In this document: in pieces, positions 16,067-25,241 of the stretch
Numbering within the stretch: the first letter of the stretch is position 1
Layout of the letters: each line of letters begins with the position of its first letter
Assembly: GCF_030546575.1 (NCBI RefSeq)
Contig: NZ_JAUOTN010000009.1
Location: 167,788-231,787, forward strand
Direction of reading: 5' to 3'
Origin: Pontibacter coccineus
GTDB lineage: Bacteria > Bacteroidota > Bacteroidia > Cytophagales > Hymenobacteraceae
DNA length: 64,000 nucleotides
Position numbers and translations under genes: made by a program
Notes under the pieces: generated by a model
Seen by the model: only the letters and a program-made list of their open reading frames with translations
What the model was told of the DNA's origin: nothing
Database searches by the model: none

Positions 16067-19000
16067 ATGATGAAAAAATTACAGTGTTACCTATGGGGGA
16101 TATGCTTCCTTCTGTTTCACTTTACAGCCAATGCTCAGAGCACGACTGTAACCGGCACGGTAACTGCCGCCTCCGACAATTCCCCGCTGCCTGGAGTTAC
16201 GGTAGCCGTTAAAGGTCAGCCGCGTGGTACGAATACCAGCACGGATGGCAAGTTTTCTATTTCGGTAGCACCATCCGATGTGTTGGTGTTCAGTTTCATA
16301 GGCATGAAGTCTGTTGAGAAGCCTGTTGGCACGAACACAGTAATCAATGTGGCCTTGCAGGCAAACGAGCAGAGCCTGAGTGAAGTAGTAGTAACCGCCC
16401 TCGGTATCAAGCAGGAAAAGAAAGCCCTGGGTTATGCCGTAACAGAGGTTAAAGGTTCCACCATCGCCCAGACACAGCGCGAGAACTTCGTGAACGGCCT
16501 TGCCGGTCGTGTGGCGGGTGTGGAAGTGAACGCTTCTTCCGGTCTGCCAGGTTCGTCTTCTTCTATCGTGATCCGTGGTATCAGCTCCCTGAGCGGCAGC
16601 AACCAGCCATTGTTCGTAGTAGACGGTCTTCCGATTAGCAACAACACCACTTCTACCGGTGTGTTTGCTTCTTCTATCGGTGCCGGTTCCCGTTCATTCG
16701 AGAACAGAGGCGTTGACTTTACCAACCGTGCCGCCGACATCAACCCGGAGGACATTGAGAGCATCACCGTACTGAAAGGTCCTGAAGCGGCCGCTCTTTA
16801 TGGTATAGAGGCTGCCTCTGGTGCCATCGTGATCACCACCAAGCGCGGTCAGGTAGGAAAGCCACGTATTAACTACAGCAACAGCTTCCGTATCGACCGC
16901 ATCGTGCGCTACCCTGAGATCCAGCAGAAGTACGACAGAGGTGCCAACGGTTATACCACCGAAGGTGACGAAAGCCTTTCTTACTTCGGTGCCCCATACT
17001 CTTCTGAAGTGCAGTTTTACGACAACGTGAAGAACTTCTTTGATGATGCCTTCACACAAAAGCACAACCTGGCCTTCACAGGTGGCAACGAAGCCGCGCA
17101 ATACCGCATCTCTGGTTCTTATACCGATGCACAGGGTTTCATCCCGAACACGGGTCTGGAGCGTATCACGCTTTCCTCAGCCATCACAGCTAAGTTGAGC
17201 AAGCGCCTTTCAACAGACGTAACGTTCGACTATACCCGTTCTGACAACGACCAGGCCTTTAGAGGTGCCGGTGGTCCTTTGCTGCAGCTGCTGCGCTGGC
17301 CATCCACTGACGACGCCAGCAACTACCTGACGCCAACTGGCAACAGAAGAGACTTCGGCGCTTACTCAACTGCTATTGAGAACCCGTTCTTCAACGTGAA
17401 CAAGAACATCTTCAACTCCCTGACCGACCGCTACAGACTGAATGCCAGCTTAACAGCTGACGTGACGGACTGGATGAAACTCGTAGGCCAGGCAGGTGTT
17501 GACTACTACACAGAGAAAAACACGATCGTGCGTCACCCAGAGTCAAATGCAGGCCGCTCTTTTGGCGGTATCTTCGACCAGGCCGTGATCACGAACCGTA
17601 ACCTGACGTTCCAGTACTATGCTCAGTTCACAGCCCCTACGCTGTTCAATGACAAACTGCGCACTGACCTGAAGCTGGGTAGCACGGTATATGACTACAA
17701 CACCTTCAGTGCAGCCGCTACAGGTGAGCAGTTTATGGCCCCTAACCTGTACTCCATCAACAACACCACCCTTGCCACGCAGCGCGCTTACAACAACCTG
17801 ACACAGCGTCGTTTGGTAGGTGCATGGGGTAGCTTCAACGCCAGCTACAACGACATCCTCTTCCTGACCTTGACAGGCCGTAACGACTGGAGCTCGACGC
17901 TGCCAGTGCAGAACAACTCGTTCTTCTATCCATCTGCCGGTCTGAGCTTTGTGTTCACCGAGCTGGAGCCATTCCAGGGTATCAAGAATGTGCTGTCTTA
18001 TGGTAAGTTGAGAGGCTCTATTGCCCAGGTAGGTAAAGATGCCCGTCCATACAGCATCCGTCCGTTCTACGAAACGGCTATGACAACGGGTGGTGGTTTC
18101 CGCTATGGTTTCACTGGTCCAAGCCTGAACCTGCGTCCGGAAATGACAACTTCTTACGAATTCGGTACAGAGTTGAAGTTCTTCAACGATCGCTTCGGTA
18201 TCGATGCGACTTACTTCAAGAAGAAGTCAGTTGACCAGATCGTGCAGAACCTGCGTCTGAGCTATGCAACTGGTTTCGTACTGATGACCTTCAACGCCGG
18301 TGAGATGGAGAACTCAGGTATAGAGCTTCAATTGAACGGTACGCCTGTGGAGAACAGCAATTTCAGATGGGATGTGTTGTTGAACTACACGAAGAACAAC
18401 AGCAAGCTGACCAAACTTCCTGGCGATGTGCAGGAGTTCTACAACTCTGACACCTGGTTGTACGGCAACGTGCGTGTAGGCTCACGTGTAGACGGTCCGT
18501 TGACTACCTTCACTGGCTACGACTACCAGCGCAACGATAATGGTGACGTGCTGATCAACCCTTCAACTGGTCTTCCTATCCTGAACACCAGCGAGTGGGC
18601 CATTGTAGGTGACCGTAACCCGGACTTCAACATCGGCCTGACGAACACCTTCGCTTACAAAAACCTGTCACTCAACTTCCTGCTTGACATCCGCAAAGGC
18701 GGTGACGTGTACAACGCCACAGAGCACTTCCTGACCACAACTGGTTTGAGCAAGCGCACGCTGAACAGAGAAGAGCCACGCATTGTGACAGGTGTGTTGA
18801 AAGACGGTCTGGAAAACACTGCCAGCCCAACACAGAACAACATTCCGATCGACCTTTACAGAAACTCTACTTACTGGGCATCTATCTACCCGCACCAGAG
18901 CTTCATTGAGAAGGACGTGAACTGGGTACGTCTGCGTGACGTGACACTGAACTACCGCATGCCGACCAGCATTATGGAGCGTGTTAAGTTCATCGAAGAC

Positions 19001-19174
19001 CTGAACGTGTTTGTAACAGGCACTGACCTGTTCCTGATCACAAACTACTCTGGTCTGGATCCGGTTGCGAATGGTAACTCTGCTGCAGTAGGTGGTGCCG
19101 GTGGTTCCGGCCTTGATTACGGTAACTTCCCGTTGCCTAGAGGAATTAACTTTGGTATTAGAGCAGGATTTTAA
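16067..19174 (+). CDS. SusC/RagA-family TonB-dependent outer-membrane transporter (pair 2)
   Basis: The 1035-residue protein has a signal peptide ending Ala-Asn-Ala-Gln, a carboxypeptidase-like regulatory domain, the same Ser-Leu-Ser-Glu-Val-Val-Val-Thr-Ala TonB box as the first SusC, a plug with Ile-Thr-Val-Leu-Lys-Gly-Pro-Glu-Ala-Ala-Ala-Leu-Tyr-Gly, and a full barrel. It is paired with a SusD gene 5 nt downstream. It is a paralogue of the protein at 7608, but its codons are GC-rich and show strong bias, as expected for a highly expressed native gene. In this setting it most likely imports peptidoglycan-derived glycans or muropeptides. Confidence 0.95.
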   Translation: MMKKLQCYLWGICFLLFHFTANAQSTTVTGTVTAASDNSPLPGVTVAVKGQPRGTNTSTDGKFSISVAPSDVLVFSFIGMKSVEKPVGTNTVINVALQANEQSLSEVVVTALGIKQEKKALGYAVTEVKGSTIAQTQRENFVNGLAGRVAGVEVNASSGLPGSSSSIVIRGISSLSGSNQPLFVVDGLPISNNTTSTGVFASSIGAGSRSFENRGVDFTNRAADINPEDIESITVLKGPEAAALYGIEAASGAIVITTKRGQVGKPRINYSNSFRIDRIVRYPEIQQKYDRGANGYTTEGDESLSYFGAPYSSEVQFYDNVKNFFDDAFTQKHNLAFTGGNEAAQYRISGSYTDAQGFIPNTGLERITLSSAITAKLSKRLSTDVTFDYTRSDNDQAFRGAGGPLLQLLRWPSTDDASNYLTPTGNRRDFGAYSTAIENPFFNVNKNIFNSLTDRYRLNASLTADVTDWMKLVGQAGVDYYTEKNTIVRHPESNAGRSFGGIFDQAVITNRNLTFQYYAQFTAPTLFNDKLRTDLKLGSTVYDYNTFSAAATGEQFMAPNLYSINNTTLATQRAYNNLTQRRLVGAWGSFNASYNDILFLTLTGRNDWSSTLPVQNNSFFYPSAGLSFVFTELEPFQGIKNVLSYGKLRGSIAQVGKDARPYSIRPFYETAMTTGGGFRYGFTGPSLNLRPEMTTSYEFGTELKFFNDRFGIDATYFKKKSVDQIVQNLRLSYATGFVLMTFNAGEMENSGIELQLNGTPVENSNFRWDVLLNYTKNNSKLTKLPGDVQEFYNSDTWLYGNVRVGSRVDGPLTTFTGYDYQRNDNGDVLINPSTGLPILNTSEWAIVGDRNPDFNIGLTNTFAYKNLSLNFLLDIRKGGDVYNATEHFLTTTGLSKRTLNREEPRIVTGVLKDGLENTASPTQNNIPIDLYRNSTYWASIYPHQSFIEKDVNWVRLRDVTLNYRMPTSIMERVKFIEDLNVFVTGTDLFLITNYSGLDPVANGNSAAVGGAGGSGLDYGNFPLPRGINFGIRAGF

Positions 19175-19179
19175 TTAAG

Positions 19180-20775
19180 ATGAAAATGAGAAAGATATTA
19201 GTTGCTTCTCTTATAGCGGCCAGCGTGTTTTCGGCATCTGGCTGTAAAGATTACCTCGACGTAAACACAAACCCGAACGGTCCGGATGCCTTGCTGCAGC
19301 CGGAGTTGTTCCTCCCGCAAATACAGTCTGAAATGGCAGTAGCGGTGCAATGGGACGGTCGTTTTGCTGGTCAGTATGTGCAGAACTGGGCTTCTACAGC
19401 CGCTGACAACGCCATTGACCTGCACGGCAACCCGCTTTCTGATACTTACGCGCAGCTCTGGAGAGCCGTGTATTGGAGCATGGGCTATAACCTTTCGGAT
19501 ATGATCGAAAGCGGCGAGCGCAGCAAGAAATACGACTTTGTAGGCGTAGGCCACATCATGCGTGCGTACGGCTGGCAAACCCTCACCGACTATCATGGTC
19601 CAATCATCATGACAGAGGCCTTCAATACTGACAAACGCGTGTTTGGCTACGACGATCAGCCGGTTGTTTACCCTGAAATTCAGCGTTTGCTGGTAGAAGG
19701 TGTGAAAAGCCTGGAGCGTACAGACGGATTGGATGCCGCCAGTTCTGGCTTGAGCAAAAGCGACCTGATCTACGCAGGTAACAGGGACAAGTGGAAAAAG
19801 TTTGCATACGGTATGATGGCCATTAACGCCCACCGCCTGACAAACAAAGGCTCTTACGACCCGAACAAAGTGATCGAGTATGTGAACCAGTCGCTTGCCA
19901 GCAATGCTGACAACGCTATGATCCGTTTCCAGGGAGAAGTAAGTGCTAACACAAACTTCTTCGGGCCGATCCGTAACAACCTCGCTACTACCCGCCAGAC
20001 CGACTACATCGTAGGCCTGCTGGATGGTACCAACCCATCGCTGCGCGACGAGAAACTGGCAGGAACAGATCCTGTATTTGCCGGACAGCATTTGAAAGAC
20101 CCACGTCTGACAGCTATGCTGGCTCCTTCGCCGGACGGTCAGTACAGAGGCCTACGTTCTGGAAAAGGCATCACAGGTATACCTGCCGCCGAGATTCCGA
20201 ACAACCTGTGGGGTTCTGTAGGTGCGTCTACGGCACAGCCGCGCCAGATCTACATTTTCGGTAACGCGGCTCCTTTCCCGCTGATGACTTACTCACAGCT
20301 GCAGTTCATCAAAGCGGAGGCTGCCTGGATCGCCGGTATGAAAGACGTAGCGCTGGATGCTTATACAAAAGGTGTAACAGCGCACATCGACTTCTCACGC
20401 ACCTATGCACCGGATCCAGCGATGTTTGATCAGCGCAAGGCGGCTTACCTGGCCAGCGAAGAGATCATGCCGAAAACCAGTGAAGGACTGACGCTCTCTA
20501 AGATCATGCTGCAGAAGTATATCGCGACCTGGGGCTGGGGCTTCCTGGAAACATGGTCAGATATGAGAAGATACCACTACAACAAGGATGGTGAAGTGTA
20601 TACAAGCTTTGTATTGCCAAGCCCGCTGAACGTGTCTAACCAAGGAGAGCCTGCTTACAGAGCACGTCCGAGATACAACTCAGAGTATATGTGGAATCAG
20701 GAGGCGCTGCGTGCTTTGGGCGGCAACGACGAGAACTACCACACTTATGAAACTTGGTTCAGCAAACACGAATAA
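19180..20775 (+). CDS. SusD/RagB-family outer-membrane lipoprotein (pair 2)
   Basis: The 531-residue protein has a lipobox Ser-Ala-Ser-Gly-Cys followed by Lys-Asp-Tyr-Leu-Asp-Val-Asn-Thr-Asn-Pro-Asn. Late motifs include Pro-Leu-Met-Thr-Tyr-Ser-Gln-Leu-Gln-Phe-Ile-Lys-Ala-Glu-Ala and Glu-Thr-Trp-Ser-Asp-Met-Arg-Arg. It lies 5 nt after the SusC gene, so the two are co-translated. It is the surface lid and binding protein of pair 2. Confidence 0.94.
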   Translation: MKMRKILVASLIAASVFSASGCKDYLDVNTNPNGPDALLQPELFLPQIQSEMAVAVQWDGRFAGQYVQNWASTAADNAIDLHGNPLSDTYAQLWRAVYWSMGYNLSDMIESGERSKKYDFVGVGHIMRAYGWQTLTDYHGPIIMTEAFNTDKRVFGYDDQPVVYPEIQRLLVEGVKSLERTDGLDAASSGLSKSDLIYAGNRDKWKKFAYGMMAINAHRLTNKGSYDPNKVIEYVNQSLASNADNAMIRFQGEVSANTNFFGPIRNNLATTRQTDYIVGLLDGTNPSLRDEKLAGTDPVFAGQHLKDPRLTAMLAPSPDGQYRGLRSGKGITGIPAAEIPNNLWGSVGASTAQPRQIYIFGNAAPFPLMTYSQLQFIKAEAAWIAGMKDVALDAYTKGVTAHIDFSRTYAPDPAMFDQRKAAYLASEEIMPKTSEGLTLSKIMLQKYIATWGWGFLETWSDMRRYHYNKDGEVYTSFVLPSPLNVSNQGEPAYRARPRYNSEYMWNQEALRALGGNDENYHTYETWFSKHE

Positions 20776-20787
20776 TCAGATAAAGAG

Positions 20788-21594
20788 ATGATGAAGATAT
20801 TTAAAAGAGCATTCCTGTTTTTGGCAGCAGGCCTCATGTTAGGAGCCTGCGAAAAGAACGCCATCCCTGAAGTGACAGAGCCAGTGCAGGTCGGTGGCGC
20901 CTATGTGAAGTTCTTCTTCCAGGTGGAAGGAGCACCACGCGCTAACTTCTACCTGGACAGCAAGAAAGTGACCGGTGTAGCACCTACTACAAGTAACATC
21001 GTGTTGGGCAACCTGTATGGTTCGGTATACCCAAGCAATGCCTACGCAATGGTGCCAGCTGGTAGCTTTAACATGAGTGCGATTGACACAGTGGCAGGGA
21101 AGGGCACGGCCGACGTACTGGCAAGCACTTCTGTGAGCCTGGCTGCTAACAAGCACTACTCAGCTTACCTGGCAGGTACTCCGGCAAGTTATGAAGTGTT
21201 CATGGTAGAGGACAACCTGCCGCCGGCTGACTACACCAAAATCTGGTGGCGCTTTATGAACACGATGGCCGACATGCCTTTTGCAGTGGATGCCTACGCA
21301 GTGCGTTCGGCTGTAGCAGCAACTGAGACAAAGCCGGCTGAGCCAGTTGAAGTATATGAGCTGGGCAAAGGCCTTAACTTTAAACAGCATGGCCCATACG
21401 TAGAGCTGAAGCCGGGAACCTATACCTACAAGGTATTCGCTTCCGGAACAGCGTACGATCCTGCTACTTCCACTGCTTACATTCAGCAGTCATTTGCAGT
21501 GGCGTCATTGGGCCGTGTGTACACTACCCAGATTCGTGGCACTTACGTTGAAAAGCCAAAAACTACTCAAATAGATTACTGGAGAGAGAGATAA
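20788..21594 (+). CDS. DUF4397-type lipoprotein of the SusCD operon
   Basis: The 268-residue protein has a lipobox Met-Leu-Gly-Ala-Cys-Glu (Cys near residue 21). The body is beta-rich, with Ala-Asn-Phe-Tyr-Leu-Asp and a Val-Pro-Ala-Gly-Ser-Phe-Asn turn as in DUF4397 proteins, followed by a second beta domain with Glu-Leu-Lys-Pro-Gly-Thr-Tyr-Thr-Tyr-Lys-Val. It lies 12 nt after the SusD gene and ends the operon. Such proteins often take the place of a SusE/F-like surface glycan-binding lipoprotein; that role is inferred. Confidence 0.72.
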   Translation: MMKIFKRAFLFLAAGLMLGACEKNAIPEVTEPVQVGGAYVKFFFQVEGAPRANFYLDSKKVTGVAPTTSNIVLGNLYGSVYPSNAYAMVPAGSFNMSAIDTVAGKGTADVLASTSVSLAANKHYSAYLAGTPASYEVFMVEDNLPPADYTKIWWRFMNTMADMPFAVDAYAVRSAVAATETKPAEPVEVYELGKGLNFKQHGPYVELKPGTYTYKVFASGTAYDPATSTAYIQQSFAVASLGRVYTTQIRGTYVEKPKTTQIDYWRER

Positions 21595-21600
21595 GGTGGT

Positions 21601-21777
21601 TAGCCCGGGGCTGCGCTGGCCCCGGGTTACTCTCTGCCTTGCTTTCAAACAGATGCAGGTCGGCTACAGGCTGGCATGTATAGCAATAGATAGATAGTGA
21701 TAGATTAGCTTACGAATAGTTTTATTACCATGAAAGAGCCCCTCCTTTACTAAACCTATCGGAGGGCTTTTTTTTAG
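21601..21777 (+). terminator. Two hairpins ending the SusCD pair 2 operon
   Basis: The first, TAGCCCGGGGC (21601-21611) with GCCCCGGGTTA (21619-21629), has no T-run. The second, GCCCCTCC (21738-21745) with GGAGGGC (21761-21767), is followed by eight or more T and is a normal terminator. Confidence 0.75.
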
Positions 21778-21800
21778 CCACCCTCTTACCAACCGGAACA

Positions 21801-23342
21801 ATGATTAGAAACTTTACACTTTTAGCCACCCTGCTGCTCAGTTCGATCAGCCTTTTTGCCCAGGTATCAAAGCAGCCTCCGAAACGGGAGTTCAGGGGTG
21901 TCTGGATTGCCACCGTGCAGAACATTGACTGGCCCTCCAAACCAAAACAGGGCGTAGACTCCCAGCAGCAGATGCAGGAGCTGATCGACATTTTCGACGC
22001 CCATCAGAAAACAGGTATAAACGCCATCATGCTACAGGTGCGCCCTTCGGCCGACGCCTTTTATGCGAAAGGCCGCGAGCAGTGGAGCATGTTTTTGACC
22101 GGCAAACAGGGCACGCTGCCCGAGCCTTTTTACGATCCGCTGGAGTTTGCCATCCAGGAGGCCCACAAACGCGGCATGGAGCTGCACGCCTGGATCAACC
22201 CTTACCGTGCCTCGACCAGTTTGGTCGACTCGCTGGTGAGCACCGAGCACATCTCTCGCATTCAGCCGGACTGGTTTTTTACCTACGGCGATAAAAAATA
22301 CTTCAATCCCGGCCTGCCCGAAGTGCGCCACTACCTCGTGGACGTGATCATGGACGTGGTGCGCAACTACGACATCGACGGCATCCACTTCGACGATTAT
22401 TTTTACCCATACCCAGGCAAAACCGCCCTGCCAGACTCGATCACCCACATGCTGCACAAGCAAGGTATAGCAAACGTAGAAGACTGGCGCCGCAACAATG
22501 TGGACCAGCTGATCAAGGACCTGTCAGTAGAAATAAAGAAAGAAAAGCAGCATGTAAAGTTCGGCATCAGCCCGTTCGGGATCTGGCGCAACAAGGCCCA
22601 GGACCCGATGGGTTCGGAGAGCAACGGCCTGTCAGGGTATAGCGCCCTGTATGCCGATGCCCGCAAGTGGGTGCAGGAAGGCTGGATCGACTACGTCAAC
22701 CCGCAGCTCTACTTTCCCTTTGGCTATACCCCGGCGCCTTACGAAAAGCTGCTGGACTGGTGGGCGGCCAACTCTTTTGGCAAGCATGTGTACGTAGGTC
22801 AGGGCGCCTACCGTGCCATGGAAGACCGCGAAGGCTGGCGCGACCGGCAGCAGTTGCCAAACCAGGTACGCTACCTGCGCGACAACCCACGGGTACAGGG
22901 TAGTGTGTACTTCAGCTCCCGCTCGCTCACCAACAACCTGGCCGGCTTCCGCGACACGCTGCAGCACGACCTGTACCGCTACCCGGCCCTGCAGCCCGTT
23001 ATGCCCTGGCTAGGGATGGCCAAGCCAGCCCAACCCGAAAATGTGCGTGAAGACAAATTCCTGCTCGTTTTCCCACGCCTGCGTAAAGCAGCTATCCGGT
23101 GGGATTATCCGGATCAGGAGGAGGACGTGTATGGCTTTGTGGTATACCGCTTCGACGAGAAAGAGCCGATCAACCTGGAGCACGCGCGTAACATCCGCCG
23201 CATACAGTTCAACGACTACGAGCTGGGCTTCTATGACGAGACAGCTGAGCGCGGAAAGACCTACAAATATGTGGTGACGTCCATCGACCGATTGAAAAAT
23301 GAGAGTGCTCCCTCCAATGTATACCTGAAGAAGGTACGCTAG
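21801..23342 (+). CDS. Glycosyl-hydrolase-like 10 (GHL10, DUF187) protein, DigH-like, exported
   Basis: The 513-residue protein starts with a signal peptide ending Leu-Phe-Ala-Gln. The GHL10 domain (about 28-340) opens with Phe-Arg-Gly-Val-Trp-Ile-Ala-Thr-Val and has Leu-Gln-Val-Arg-Pro-Ser-Ala-Asp-Ala, His-Ala-Trp-Ile-Asn-Pro-Tyr-Arg and Asp-Gly-Ile-His-Phe-Asp-Asp-Tyr-Phe-Tyr-Pro, where acidic catalytic residues are expected. The C-terminal 110 residues form a fibronectin-III-like domain. E. coli DigH of this family cuts peptide-free peptidoglycan glycan, which fits the neighbouring amidases that would produce such strands. The link to this substrate is from the family and context. Confidence 0.87.
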   Translation: MIRNFTLLATLLLSSISLFAQVSKQPPKREFRGVWIATVQNIDWPSKPKQGVDSQQQMQELIDIFDAHQKTGINAIMLQVRPSADAFYAKGREQWSMFLTGKQGTLPEPFYDPLEFAIQEAHKRGMELHAWINPYRASTSLVDSLVSTEHISRIQPDWFFTYGDKKYFNPGLPEVRHYLVDVIMDVVRNYDIDGIHFDDYFYPYPGKTALPDSITHMLHKQGIANVEDWRRNNVDQLIKDLSVEIKKEKQHVKFGISPFGIWRNKAQDPMGSESNGLSGYSALYADARKWVQEGWIDYVNPQLYFPFGYTPAPYEKLLDWWAANSFGKHVYVGQGAYRAMEDREGWRDRQQLPNQVRYLRDNPRVQGSVYFSSRSLTNNLAGFRDTLQHDLYRYPALQPVMPWLGMAKPAQPENVREDKFLLVFPRLRKAAIRWDYPDQEEDVYGFVVYRFDEKEPINLEHARNIRRIQFNDYELGFYDETAERGKTYKYVVTSIDRLKNESAPSNVYLKKVR

Positions 23343-23390
23343 GTATAGCCTGTCTTGTAATAAGTGAACTATCCGGAAAAACTGTAAGAT

Positions 23391-25241
23391 ATGAAACGCA
23401 AATCGATCCTGATTATGGTGCTGGCAGCCCTTGTGGCAGGTGCCAATGCCATCGCATACTCCAACAAAGCCACGCCTGATTTTGAGGAGGCAACTACAGC
23501 CAAAGGACCGGCCTGGATCCGCATCAACCAACTTGGCTATACCCCGGAAGGTATAAAAGTGGCCGTATGGGGAAGCAAATCGAAAGGCAAGCTCAAGCGC
23601 TTTGAATTGGTGGATGCTGCTTCTGGCAAAGTGGTGTACAAAGGCAAGGCGGGTGATGCTTTCGGGGCATACGGACCATTTGCGGAATCTTACCGCCTCA
23701 ACTTTACCGGGTTCAACAAGCCGGGCACGTACTTTCTGCAGGCTGGAGAGGTGAAGTCGCCGGAGTTTCGCATCGACGCAGATGTGTACAAAGGCACCGC
23801 TGACTTTGCGCTCCGCTACATGCGCCAGCAGCGAAGCGGCTTTAACCCTTACCTGAAAGACTCCTGCCATACCTACGACGGCTATACCATGTATGGCCCG
23901 ATGCCCGACAGCACGATCATCGATGTGTCGGGTGGCTGGCACGATGCCTCTGACTACCTGCAGTACGCGACTACCTCGGCGAACGCTACGTACCACCTGC
24001 TGGCCGCCTACCGCGACTTTCCTGGCGTGTTCACCGACAAGCACCAGGCCAACGGGCTGGAAGGAACCAACGGCGTGGCCGACGTGCTCGACGAAGCGAA
24101 ATGGGGACTGGAATGGCTCCTGAAACTGCACCCGCGCGAAGACTGGCTGTTTAACCAGCTGGCCGATGACCGCGACCATCAGGGCATGCGCCTGCCCACC
24201 AATGATCCGGTTGACTATGGCATGGGCGGCGGAGGTCCGCGTCCGGTATACTTCGCTTCCGGGGAACCGCAGGGCCTGGGCAAGTATAAGAACCGGGCGA
24301 CTGGCGTTGCCTCCATCGCCGGAAAGTTCACCAGTGCCTTCGGACTGGCAGCACAGGTATACAGCACCAAAGATCAAAACTTATCTAACCTGTTTGGTCA
24401 GAAAGCACAGTCTGCTTACAAACTGGGACTTGCCAAGCCTGGCGTCGCGCAGACCGCCCCCAACAGGGCACCTTATTTCTATGAAGAAGACAACTGGGTG
24501 GACGACATGCAGCTGGGTGCAGCGGCGCTTTATCAACTGACCGGCCAGCAGGAGTTCTTCAAGCAGGCCTATACCTATGGCCTCCAGGAGAAGGTAACGC
24601 CTTGGATGGGTGCCGATACGGCCCGCCATTACCAGTGGTATCCGTTCCACAACTTCGGGCATTTTGAGCTGGCCAAGAAATCGGATGACAAGACAAAGGC
24701 CGAGCTGATCGGTTTCTACAAAGAAGGTATAGAGCGGGTGAATGCCAAGGCCAAGAAGAACGCCTTTTACCGCGGCGTGCCGTTTATCTGGTGCTCAAAC
24801 AACCTGACCACCTCTTTTGCCATCCAGAGCTTCCTCTACCGCCAGTTATCGGGCGACCAGACTTATGCTGAACTGGAGCAAGCGAACATAGACTGGTTGT
24901 TTGGGGTGAATCCGTGGGGGACCAGCATGGTGTATGGCTTGCCGGCGCACGGCGACACGCCTATTGACCCGCACTCCGCCTTCACCCGTCTGAACAAATA
25001 CCCGATTGACGGGGGGCTGGTAGACGGACCGGTATATGGCAGCATCTTCAACAACCTGCAACACCTGAAGCTGTACAGCGAGGACGCCTACGCAGAATTC
25101 CAGTCAGACCTAGCCGTATACCACGACGACTTCGGTGACTACAGCACCAATGAGCCGACGATGGACGGCACCGCTTCGCTGATCTACCTGCTGGCCTCCA
25201 AAGAGTTTAGCTCACAGGAGGGGAGGCCGGTAAAAAAGTAG
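23391..25241 (+). CDS. Glycoside hydrolase family 9 protein with N-terminal Ig-like domain (zero-frame product)
   Basis: The 616-residue protein has a signal peptide, a CelD_N Ig-like domain (about 40-130; Trp-Ile-Arg-Ile-Asn-Gln-Leu-Gly-Tyr) and a GH9 barrel. Key GH9 sites are Gly-Gly-Trp-His-Asp-Ala-Ser-Asp-Tyr near 180 (catalytic base region), Gly-Val-Asn-Pro-Trp-Gly-Thr-Ser, Asp-Pro-His-Ser-Ala-Phe-Thr-Arg, and Asn-Glu-Pro-Thr-Met-Asp-Gly-Thr-Ala near 586 with the acid Glu. GH9 is known for cellulases, but also includes exo-glucosaminidases. Next to NamZ, MurQ and amidases, an amino-sugar glycan is more likely than cellulose; this is inference. The stop at 25239-25241 follows a slippery A-AAA-AAG, and the deacetylase domain continues in the -1 frame, so a longer fusion protein is probable. 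Confidence 0.88.
   Translation: MKRKSILIMVLAALVAGANAIAYSNKATPDFEEATTAKGPAWIRINQLGYTPEGIKVAVWGSKSKGKLKRFELVDAASGKVVYKGKAGDAFGAYGPFAESYRLNFTGFNKPGTYFLQAGEVKSPEFRIDADVYKGTADFALRYMRQQRSGFNPYLKDSCHTYDGYTMYGPMPDSTIIDVSGGWHDASDYLQYATTSANATYHLLAAYRDFPGVFTDKHQANGLEGTNGVADVLDEAKWGLEWLLKLHPREDWLFNQLADDRDHQGMRLPTNDPVDYGMGGGGPRPVYFASGEPQGLGKYKNRATGVASIAGKFTSAFGLAAQVYSTKDQNLSNLFGQKAQSAYKLGLAKPGVAQTAPNRAPYFYEEDNWVDDMQLGAAALYQLTGQQEFFKQAYTYGLQEKVTPWMGADTARHYQWYPFHNFGHFELAKKSDDKTKAELIGFYKEGIERVNAKAKKNAFYRGVPFIWCSNNLTTSFAIQSFLYRQLSGDQTYAELEQANIDWLFGVNPWGTSMVYGLPAHGDTPIDPHSAFTRLNKYPIDGGLVDGPVYGSIFNNLQHLKLYSEDAYAEFQSDLAVYHDDFGDYSTNEPTMDGTASLIYLLASKEFSSQEGRPVKK
25216..25241 (+). promoter_or_regulatory. Candidate programmed -1 ribosomal frameshift site
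   Basis: The zero frame reads GTA AAA AAG TAG. The heptamer A-AAA-AAG (25232-25238) is in the phase needed for a tandem -1 slip, and the stop follows at once. AGGAGG (25216-25221) lies 10 nt upstream of the heptamer, the arrangement that stimulates frameshifting in E. coli dnaX. After a slip the ribosome reads AAA AAA GTA GTA ATA GAC and enters the deacetylase frame. Only a weak 4-bp stem is visible downstream. An undercalled run of seven A, or a simple mutation, would give the same picture. Confidence 0.6.

Noticed and set aside
23010..24377. 455-codon minus-strand frame opposite the GHL10 end and GH9 gene
   Set aside because: It spans two real genes on the other strand and has no domain motifs; long antisense frames are common in high-GC coding DNA.
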